This document shows positions 1 through 4,214 of a stretch of DNA of 6,081 nt, piece after piece. The notes under the pieces are model-generated. The model searched no databases. It worked only from the letters and a program-made list of their open reading frames with translations, and was not told where the DNA came from. The translations under genes were made by a program, and so were the position numbers. Each line of letters starts with the position of its first letter. Positions within the stretch are counted from its first letter, which is position 1. The DNA comes from Planctomycetaceae bacterium (GTDB taxonomy: Bacteria; Planctomycetota; Planctomycetia; Pirellulales; Thermoguttaceae), in contig JAIRLW010000330.1 in NCBI GenBank assembly GCA_031259095.1, positions 1-6,081 of the forward strand, given 5' to 3'.

Positions 1-1
1 T

Positions 2-15
2 AAAATTCGGTTTTT
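2..15 (-). repeat. Inverted fragment of the 35-base dispersed repeat
   Basis: The reverse complement of these 14 bases, AAAAACCGAATTTT, is identical to 2322-2335, which overlaps the start of the second full repeat copy (2323-2357). The rest of the copy would lie to the left of the window. This suggests the contig begins at a repeat boundary. The match is short and AT-rich apart from CCG, so chance is possible. Confidence 0.4.
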
Positions 16-83
16 ATTTTTTTAATTTAAAATATTACGAACAAATGTTTCTGTAGTTTCAAGAAGGCGATCAGTTTTCGAGC

Positions 84-105
84 CGAAATATTGTACAATA
101 TTTCG
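84..105. repeat. 22-base perfect palindrome
   Basis: The two halves, CGAAATATTGT and ACAATATTTCG, are exact reverse complements with no spacer. This could be a dimeric protein-binding site or the tip of a larger repeat, since its last base is the first base of the GCCCT box of the next element. No gene starts nearby, so a role as operator for a gene in this window is unlikely. Confidence 0.75.
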
Positions 106-239
106 CCCTGAAAGGGCAACATACTATAGTTGATAGTGGAAAGTTGATAGTGGAGAGTGCCGCAAGCGGAATTATTGCCGTTTGGGTAGTAATCCGCTTG
201 CGTAACTCTCCACTATCAACTATTCTGCCCTTACAGGGC
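105..239. repeat. Nested hairpin element, copy 1 of CGCAAGCGG family
   Basis: The core is a near-perfect inverted repeat: a left arm at 143-174 and a right arm at 190-220, about 31 paired positions with only two or three differences, around a short loop. The inner stem is CGCAAGCGGA/TCCGCTTGCG and the loop carries TTGCCGT (175-181). The outer arm is GTTGATAGTGGAGAGT, and GTTGATAGTGGA is also present once more directly upstream (129-140). Boundary boxes at 105-117 (GCCCTGAAAGGGC) and 227-239 (GCCCTTACAGGGC) are each palindromic and are inverted copies of one another, 12 of 13 positions. Related hairpins occur near 1432-1475 and 3988-4030. It resembles a non-autonomous mobile hairpin or REP-like composite; no transposase is present. 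Confidence 0.75.
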
Positions 240-260
240 TTATATGGCTTATTTTTGTTA

Positions 261-304
261 CGTAGGGCGTTGCCCTACGCTAATGCCGGTTGCCCCGTTG
301 GGGC
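261..304. repeat. Two compact REP-like palindromes
   Basis: CGTAGGGC and GCCCTACG (261-268 and 272-279) form an 8-base stem with a three-base loop GTT. Twelve bases further on, GCCCC and GGGGC (292-296 and 300-304) enclose the loop GTT; reading the loop as 297-299, both hairpins have the same size of loop. Such short GC-rich palindromes in clusters are typical of REP sequences in spacers. Function in this organism is not known. Confidence 0.65.
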
Positions 305-331
305 GATTTTAGTGAATATATTTTTAAAACG

Positions 332-366
332 AAAACCGAAATTTCAAATGTGAGGAGTATATCAAT
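332..366 (+). repeat. 35-base dispersed direct repeat, copy 1
   Basis: This stretch matches 2323-2357 at 32 of 35 positions in the same orientation. Both copies contain AAAACCGAA, then TTTCAAATGTGAGG, then an AT-rich tail. Both lie in gene-free spacers and are AT-rich, unlike the GC-rich palindromes nearby. An inverted partial copy may lie at 2-15. No open frame or hairpin explains the conservation. Confidence 0.7.
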
Positions 367-545
367 CTATATCTATTATGGGTATATACTATATCTGCAT
401 CAACTTTTAGAAATTGTTTATCCAATTTTTAAATAGTGTAATTCCACTAATAACTCAGACAACGCATCCAGGTTTGCAGATTCAGGCGTTGCCGTACCAT
501 AAGCACGGCTGCCGACAACACAATTCGAAAATTTCAGCGAAGAGC

Positions 546-701
546 AGGCAATATTTCGCCGAAAGGTTTTCACCCACGGTCGCGTCGGCGATAGCCGGCT
601 TTGACCCTGTGAACGGATGGCAATCAGATTCCCAAACGGACGGGAATGCCAAGTGCCGGATTGAATCAGGGTTCCGGCGATGTTTCGGCGAAACATCGCC
701 T
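546..701. repeat. 156-base inverted-repeat (MITE-like) element A
   Basis: The ends are imperfect terminal inverted repeats of 19 bases: AGGCAATATTTCGCCGAAA at 546-564, and its complement at 683-701, matching at 17 of 19. Internally, ACCCTG near 604 mirrors CAGGGT near 668, GGCAATCA near 619 loosely mirrors a segment near 650, and ATTCCC/GGGAAT (628-633, 642-647) closes an 8-base loop. The whole element can therefore fold as one long imperfect hairpin. The right end is itself a perfect 25-base palindrome (676-700). Part of the left half recurs at 3868-3929. The element ends 21 bases from the aldolase stop codon. No target-site duplication was clear. Confidence 0.65.
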
Positions 702-722
702 ACCTTTTGAATCGCGTACATT

Positions 723-1367
723 TTATTTATTTGTGAGAGTAACGATTTCCGCAACACGTTGGCATCGTTGTTTGATTTGTTCCCAATTTCCTTCGGCAAT
801 ATCGGTTTTGGACGCAATCCATGTTCCGCCGCAAGCCAACACGGTTGGGACAGCAAGATAGTCCGCTAGATTCGATTCTGAAACACCGCCAGTCGGTATG
901 AATTGGACTCCGGTATGAGAGTAAGGCGCGGAAATCGCTTTGAGCATCGGAATCCCACCCATCGCTCCCGCCGGAAAAAATTTAAGTACCGTAAAATTCA
1001 TCGCCAACGCCGACTCAATTTCGCTCGGCGTACAAACTCCCGGAATAAACGCCCATTCCATTGATTCCGTCAAATCAATCGTTTCGGCATTCAATCCCGG
1101 AGCCACTCCAAATTTTGATCCTGCATGAATTGCGTCGTGAATATTCGTAGGAGTTAATACTGTTCCGGCTCCGACACAAAGTTCAGGACGTTTTTCTACA
1201 AGAGTGCGAATCACCTCCGCAGCGGCTGGAGTCCGAAACGTAATTTCCGCCAACGGCAACCCGCCTTCAAGCAACGCATCCGCTAACGGCAACGCCGCCG
1301 AAACATGGTCAATCGCAATCACCGGTATCACCCGATATTTTTTAATCGTTTCAAAAATAGTGTGCAT
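723..1367 (-). CDS. eda: KDPG/KHG aldolase
   Basis: Class I aldolase that splits 2-keto-3-deoxy-6-phosphogluconate into pyruvate and glyceraldehyde-3-phosphate in the Entner-Doudoroff pathway; many members also act on 4-hydroxy-2-oxoglutarate. It is cytoplasmic and normally trimeric. The protein has 214 residues, the usual length. Visible family motifs are AEITFRT (Glu41 and Arg45, matching the catalytic Glu and phosphate-site Arg), GAGTVLT (66-72), PGV (109-111), LKFFPA (128-133) with Lys129 as the expected Schiff-base lysine, PTGGV (158-162) and GGTWI (180-184). The ATG at 1365-1367 is the natural start, fitting the family N-terminus; no Shine-Dalgarno site is visible upstream. It follows the acetyltransferase gene after 141 bases containing a repeat hairpin. 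No edd, kdgK or uronate genes lie beside it, so the supplying pathway (gluconate or uronic acids) cannot be told from this window. Confidence 0.95.
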   Translation of the reverse strand: MHTIFETIKKYRVIPVIAIDHVSAALPLADALLEGGLPLAEITFRTPAAAEVIRTLVEKRPELCVGAGTVLTPTNIHDAIHAGSKFGVAPGLNAETIDLTESMEWAFIPGVCTPSEIESALAMNFTVLKFFPAGAMGGIPMLKAISAPYSHTGVQFIPTGGVSESNLADYLAVPTVLACGGTWIASKTDIAEGNWEQIKQRCQRVAEIVTLTNK

Positions 1368-1398
1368 AATTGTGTAAAAAATGGTAAAGTGGAATTTG

Positions 1399-1500
1399 TG
1401 GTTTGGGTTTTGTGATTTTTATGATTTGGGACGCAAGCGGAATAATAGCCTTTGCCGTAAAAAATTCCGCTTGCGCCACAAACCCCAAATCCAAAATCTA
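1399..1500. repeat. Hairpin element, copy 2 of CGCAAGCGG family
   Basis: CGCAAGCGGAAT (1432-1443) and ATTCCGCTTGCG (1464-1475) form a perfect 12-base stem. The loop carries TTGCCGT (1452-1458), as in copy 1. Outside the stem the left flank is rich in G and T (GTTTGGG, GATTTGGG) and the right flank rich in A and C (ACAAACCCCAAATCC), so the arms remain roughly complementary, yet they share no sequence with the outer arms of copy 1. The element fills most of the 141-base spacer between the acetyltransferase stop and the aldolase start. Neither side of the hairpin has a T tract in the sense of the genes, so it is not a standard intrinsic terminator. Confidence 0.7.
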
Positions 1501-1508
1501 AAAAAACA

Positions 1509-2195
1509 TTACGAAAACCGATTTTTGTACGAACCAAACGGTAAAAGCCGGTCTTTTTTAAAAATTCTGATACAATAATATCCCGAATCTGTTTTCTGAG
1601 CGTTTGCTTTTTCTGCACTCCGAACAGAGGCGTCATTGGCAGTGGAAATATCAATGAAGACTCGTTTTTTCCCGATTGCCTTGCAACGTCGGCAAATTTC
1701 ACGGATACATTTCGGTCCCCAACCTTGCCCGCGACTTTCCTGCCTTGTAAAACAAACAGAAATAAATGCTTCATCATCTTCCAAGCGAAAAAACAGACCA
1801 TACATACGTTTTGCCCGAACCGCACACACCGCATAAGTGTGAATTGTTTCGCCGCGCATTCCGAGCAAAAGATATTCGTAACTACTTTGTACAAAACTTT
1901 TCATAAACATTTCCCGCCTTGAATCAATATCGTAACCGCCCAAATGAATCATCCGGTCAATATCCGATTCTGTTGCAATTTTCCATGTAATATTGTTATC
2001 ATCATCATCATCATCATCATCATTGGCGTTGTCTGTCGGAGCGTCGGAATTGTTACGGGAATCATTGGACGGATGGTCATTGCTGAGATGAAATTCAAAA
2101 ATCAAAAGTAGATCAATCCAAAAAATCTCTCGGACAATTCCCCAAAACTTTCGGAACCGGCTCCGCTCCGCCCATCGGTTCAACCATGTAATCAT
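1509..2195 (-). CDS. GNAT-family N-acetyltransferase with Asp-tract linker
   Basis: Probable acetyl-CoA-dependent N-acetyltransferase; substrate unknown. The GNAT fold occupies about residues 69-215. The acetyl-CoA pyrophosphate-binding signature (Q/R)xxGx(G/A) is seen as RGQGWG (155-160), followed by a helix, a beta strand (RVFIDIS, 178-184) and NDASVRSAEKA (187-197), the usual late GNAT segment. The first 58 residues are not part of the fold: 1-38 are rich in Trp, Phe and Ile with scattered charges (amphipathic rather than a clear membrane helix), 39-58 are polar and low-complexity, and 59-66 are eight Asp encoded by eight GAT codons. The ATG at 2193-2195 is the first in frame, but there is no Shine-Dalgarno site and its upstream DNA is almost pure AT, so a later unconventional start cannot be excluded. 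The domain call is fairly sure; the N-terminal extension is uncertain. Confidence 0.8.
   Translation of the reverse strand: MITWLNRWAERSRFRKFWGIVREIFWIDLLLIFEFHLSNDHPSNDSRNNSDAPTDNANDDDDDDDDNNITWKIATESDIDRMIHLGGYDIDSRREMFMKSFVQSSYEYLLLGMRGETIHTYAVCAVRAKRMYGLFFRLEDDEAFISVCFTRQESRGQGWGPKCIREICRRCKAIGKKRVFIDISTANDASVRSAEKANAQKTDSGYYCIRIFKKDRLLPFGSYKNRFS
1998..2021. repeat. (GAT)8 trinucleotide microsatellite inside GNAT gene
   Basis: Eight perfect ATC units on the plus strand read as eight GAT codons on the coding strand, giving Asp59-Asp66. All eight residues use the same codon, which points to slippage expansion rather than selection for an acidic tract. Length changes would keep the reading frame, so this could vary linker length between cells but would not switch the gene on and off. 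Confidence 0.9.
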
Positions 2196-2376
2196 TTTAA
2201 TTATTTTAATTAATTGTTTTAATTAATTGTTAATAGTTGCCATTTTTTGATGTGAATTTTTTTTTTTTGAACACAAAATTTTTATAATTATTTTTCGTGT
2301 TTTTCCTATTTATTCATATTCAAAAACCGAATTTTCAAATGTGAGGAATATAACAATTTCGAAACAATCATCAATT
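2196..2376. other. AT-rich spacer with tandem 13-mer and T12 run
   Basis: This 181-base spacer separates xseA from the acetyltransferase gene. Directly before the acetyltransferase ATG are two perfect tandem copies of TTTTAATTAATTG (2204-2216, 2217-2229) preceded by a partial third. A run of 12 T lies at 2257-2268 and the second copy of the dispersed repeat at 2323-2357. It should contain the acetyltransferase promoter unless transcription reads through from xseA, but I could not pick one with confidence from such AT-rich DNA. No intrinsic terminator follows xseA. Confidence 0.6.
2323..2357 (+). repeat. 35-base dispersed direct repeat, copy 2
   Basis: Same orientation as 332-366 with three differences in 35 bases; the match falls off on both sides. 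It ends 19 bases from the stop codon of xseA, so it lies just downstream of that gene. Confidence 0.7.
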
Positions 2377-3696
2377 TTATTCTATTTTTGTAATAACGCT
2401 TTTCAAAATACCATTGGCAAGTCGTGTTCGGATGGAATCGCCGTTTTGAACTTCATTGATATTTTGGATTCGCCGTCCGTTTTCTGTTTCGGTAAGACTG
2501 TATCCTCTTGCCAAAATGGAAAGCGGACTCAATGCGTCAAGAGCCGCCGCCGTTTTACTGAATTTTTGTGCGAAATTTTGGATACGGTAATCAATGGACC
2601 GTTCTAAACGTTCTTCAAACAAATCAACCGCACGGCGGCGGTTTTCGATGATTCGTTCCGGTAATACCAGCGCGGATTGTTTCTCTAAAAACAACAGGCG
2701 GTCGCGACAAAACCGTAACCGTTTTTCCAACAGATCATCGAGTTGACGTTGAGTTTGTAACAAGTTTCGTGATAATTCGGCGTCTTCGGGCGCGATTCGT
2801 TCCGCCGCTTCACTGGGAGTCAACGCCCGAACATCGGCGGCAAGATCGCATAATGTTACGTCAATTTCATGACCAACGCCGGAAATTACCGGAATTGTTG
2901 AAGCGGCAATACTTTGCACCAAAACTTCTTCGTTAAACGCCCACAAATCTTCGCGGCTTCCTCCACCTCTTGTTACGACAATACAGTCTATCGGCTGTTG
3001 TAACGCGATACGATGAACTGTTTGAACCGCTCCCGCAATTTCCTGAGCCGCACCGCCGCCTTGCACCCGAACCGGAATAATTAAAACATTAACCCGTTTC
3101 GTCCTTCGTCCGAGAACTTGCAAAAAATCACGAATCGCCGCGCCGGACGGACTAGTAATTAACGCAACATTTTGAATTACTTTGGGGAGCGGTTTTTTAT
3201 GTCTTGTTTCAAAAATTCCTGTTGCGGCAAGTTTATCATAGAGTTGACGAAACGCGAGTTCAAGCGAACCGATTCCTTTCGGTTCAAGTTCACTCACAAT
3301 CATCTGGTACTTACCTTGCGGCGGATACACATCAAGCCGTCCGCGACAAATCACTTCCAGCCCGTCTTTAATTTTGAAACGAAGTTTTGCAACCGTCGAT
3401 TTCCAAATAACCGCAGGAAGTTGCGATTCTTCATCTTTGAGCATCAAATAAACGTGACCGGAACGCGGTTGGGTCAAATTAGAAATCTGACCAATCACTT
3501 CAATATTACTAAAATTTAATTCGATTAACTCTTTAAGACGAAGCGTTAATTCTGTTACCGACATCGGCTCTTGCGGAACTGTTTTCGTAACGGACGCTCG
3601 TTTTTCGGCGGTTCTTTGTTTTTCTTCGTTAAAATCGAAAAGCGGAGTCAATCCGGTTTGTCCTGATTTTTTTGTGTTCTGATTTTTTGAAAACAT
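2377..3696 (-). CDS. xseA: Exodeoxyribonuclease VII large subunit
   Basis: Catalytic subunit of exonuclease VII, which degrades single-stranded DNA from both ends in repair and recombination together with several copies of the small subunit XseB. From the ATG at 3694-3696 the protein has 439 residues. An N-terminal OB-fold (about 46-138) contains ISNLTQPRSGHVYLMLKD. The nuclease domain follows with KPLP (168-171), SPSGAAIRDFL (182-192), RGGGSREDLWAFNEE (243-257) and GVGHEIDVTLCDLAADVRA (273-291), all hallmark motifs. A helical stretch (about 305-385) leads to the C-terminal LSPLSILARGYS (389-400). That helical stretch seems some 45 residues shorter than in E. coli XseA (comparison from memory). 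A 44-residue polar extension precedes the usual start region; an in-frame TTG at 3712-3714 and the Met at residue 45 are alternative starts. No Shine-Dalgarno site is seen, and no xseB lies next to it in this window. Confidence 0.95.
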   Translation of the reverse strand: MFSKNQNTKKSGQTGLTPLFDFNEEKQRTAEKRASVTKTVPQEPMSVTELTLRLKELIELNFSNIEVIGQISNLTQPRSGHVYLMLKDEESQLPAVIWKSTVAKLRFKIKDGLEVICRGRLDVYPPQGKYQMIVSELEPKGIGSLELAFRQLYDKLAATGIFETRHKKPLPKVIQNVALITSPSGAAIRDFLQVLGRRTKRVNVLIIPVRVQGGGAAQEIAGAVQTVHRIALQQPIDCIVVTRGGGSREDLWAFNEEVLVQSIAASTIPVISGVGHEIDVTLCDLAADVRALTPSEAAERIAPEDAELSRNLLQTQRQLDDLLEKRLRFCRDRLLFLEKQSALVLPERIIENRRRAVDLFEERLERSIDYRIQNFAQKFSKTAAALDALSPLSILARGYSLTETENGRRIQNINEVQNGDSIRTRLANGILKSVITKIE

Positions 3697-3719
3697 TTTA
3701 CAATAATACTGCAAAAGAA

Positions 3720-3780
3720 GTCCACAGATTATGCCGATTTACGCAGATTGTTTTTTCAATATCGGCGTGAATCAGCGGAC
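3720..3780 (-). repeat. Imperfect hairpin repeat with ATCTGCG motif, copy 1
   Basis: The arms 3720-3740 and 3759-3780 are imperfect inverted copies (GTCCACAGATT and GTCCGCTGATT share most positions, then GCCGAT in both). Read on the minus strand, 3720-3750 matches 5654-5684 on the plus strand at about 25 of 31 positions. It lies just upstream of xseA. Similar CACAGATT/CGCAGATT words recur in spacers of many environmental bacteria as far as I recall; this needs a search to confirm. Confidence 0.6.
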
Positions 3781-3867
3781 AATAAATAATCTGTAATATT
3801 TCAGTGGAATTTTCATAATATCCGGCGTATATTTTGTTTACGGTTAAAAATCAAGAGGTAGGCGGCT

Positions 3868-3929
3868 TTTCGCTGAAAGGTTGCGTCGGCGACTCGCCGA
3901 CTTGTACCCTGATTATGGTTGGCAATCAC
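3868..3929 (+). repeat. Partial copy of element A
   Basis: It matches 554-627 in the same orientation: TTTCGCYGAAAGGTT, then GCGTCGGCGA, then ACCCTG, then GGCAATCA. About 13 bases present in element A after GGTT are missing here. Inside it GTCGGCGA and TCGCCGAC (3885-3892, 3894-3901) form a perfect 17-base palindrome; the equivalent stem in element A is partly eroded. The preceding GGTAGGCG (3857-3864) matches the inverted outer end of element A (697-704), so the outer end was shared too. The right half of the element is absent. Confidence 0.6.
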
Positions 3930-3930
3930 C

Positions 3931-3946
3931 GTAGGCTAAAGCCTAC
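3931..3946. repeat. 16-base perfect palindrome
   Basis: GTAGGCTA and TAGCCTAC are exact reverse complements, written here as GTAGGCT-AA-AGCCTAC with the two central bases forming the loop. It is directly attached to the end of the element A fragment, as another module of the repeat cluster. Confidence 0.6.
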
Positions 3947-3987
3947 AGTTAATAAAGTATTTTAGTGAATAGTGTATGGCGGAGGAC

Positions 3988-4058
3988 GCAAGCGTACCAT
4001 TTACCGTGTACGTGTGTAATCCGCTTGTGCAACTATTAACTATTAACTATTAACTATT
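3988..4058. repeat. Hairpin copy 3 with AACTATT heptamer array
   Basis: The stem ACGCAAGCG (3986-3994) pairs with CGCTTGTGC (4022-4030) with one mismatch, and the loop carries TTACCGT (4001-4007), the counterpart of TTGCCGT in the other two copies. Immediately after comes AACTATT repeated four times without error (4031-4058); the left flank has the loosely complementary AATAGTG (3968-3974). As in copy 1, the array is followed at once by a short palindrome (here GTCCC/GGGAC). The order stem, heptamers, palindrome is therefore shared by two loci. Confidence 0.65.
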
Positions 4059-4079
4059 TTTGTCCCGTTAGGGACAAAA
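4058..4079. repeat. Hairpin TTTTGTCCC/GGGACAAAA
   Basis: A perfect 9-base stem (4058-4066, 4071-4079) encloses the loop GTTA. It has A and T tracts on either side like a bidirectional terminator, but no plus-strand gene ends before it, and the minus-strand glycosyltransferase ends about 136 bases away. It is better read as the first of three related palindromes. Confidence 0.6.
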
Positions 4080-4113
4080 TATTGGCAGAAAAAATGTAAT
4101 AAAAAAATATCCT

Positions 4114-4128
4114 CGTCCCGCAGGGACG
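4114..4128. repeat. Palindrome CGTCCC-GCA-GGGACG
   Basis: A perfect 6-base stem with a three-base loop. It shares the GTCCC/GGGAC stem with the hairpins at 4058-4079 and 4174-4190 while the loop differs. Confidence 0.6.
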
Positions 4129-4173
4129 TTATGTTGGTAAAATTTATATTGGTATCCGGTTTTAATCAACATT

Positions 4174-4190
4174 GCGTCCCTACGGGACGC
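4174..4190. repeat. Palindrome GCGTCCC-TAC-GGGACGC
   Basis: A perfect 7-base stem with a three-base loop, 24 bases beyond the stop codon of the glycosyltransferase gene. It could slow or end transcription of that gene, but on the minus strand it is followed by AATGTTGATT rather than a T run, so it is not a standard intrinsic terminator. On the plus strand it is followed by CTGTTTTT, but no plus-strand gene leads into it. Confidence 0.55.
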
Positions 4191-4214
4191 CTGTTTTTAA
4201 TTGCCATCGTTTAA

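Larger units (their letters stand above)
1..722. other. Gene-free repeat-rich region
   Basis: No convincing gene was found in these 722 bases. The open frames present are short, run through palindromic repeats and resemble nothing I recognise. The region holds a 22-base palindrome (84-105), a nested hairpin with boundary boxes (105-239), two further compact palindromes (261-304), a 35-base dispersed repeat (332-366) and a 156-base inverted-repeat element (546-701). Positions 367-545 show no structure I can name beyond an AT-rich stretch rich in TATA-like words near 360-400. The region lies downstream of the aldolase gene on the minus strand. If the window is a complete contig, the gene to the left is missing because assembly stopped here. 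Confidence 0.7.
3697..4214. other. Repeat-filled spacer upstream of xseA
   Basis: No gene is supported in these 518 bases. From the xseA side outward they hold a long imperfect hairpin (3720-3780), a unit shared with the element at 546-701 (3868-3929), the palindrome at 3931-3946, the third CGCAAGCGG-type hairpin with its heptamer array (3988-4058) and three GTCCC/GGGAC palindromes (4058-4190). The xseA promoter should lie close to 3700-3860, but no strong match to a sigma-70 pattern could be chosen. Confidence 0.65.

Noticed and set aside
84..304. Possible CRISPR-like or origin-like repeat cluster
   Set aside because: The repeats are palindromes of different sequence and spacing, with no regularly spaced identical repeats, no cas genes, and no DnaA-box or iteron pattern.
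144..353. Open frame of 69 codons on the plus strand
   Set aside because: It runs through the hairpin and palindromic repeats, has no ribosome binding site and the product resembles no protein family.
414..860. Several overlapping open frames on both strands
   Set aside because: They read through the 546-701 inverted-repeat element and the end of the aldolase gene; symmetric repeats keep frames open on both strands.
1432..1475. Intrinsic terminator for the acetyltransferase gene
   Set aside because: The stem is strong but lacks a following T run on the minus strand, and the same hairpin occurs elsewhere as a repeat.
1328..1894. 188-codon minus-strand open frame overlapping the acetyltransferase and aldolase genes
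   Set aside because: It is out of frame with both recognised proteins, shows no domain, and its end is made of spacer hairpin sequence.
3172..3519. 115-codon plus-strand open frame inside xseA
   Set aside because: It lies antisense to the strongly conserved xseA sequence and has no recognisable motifs or start signal.
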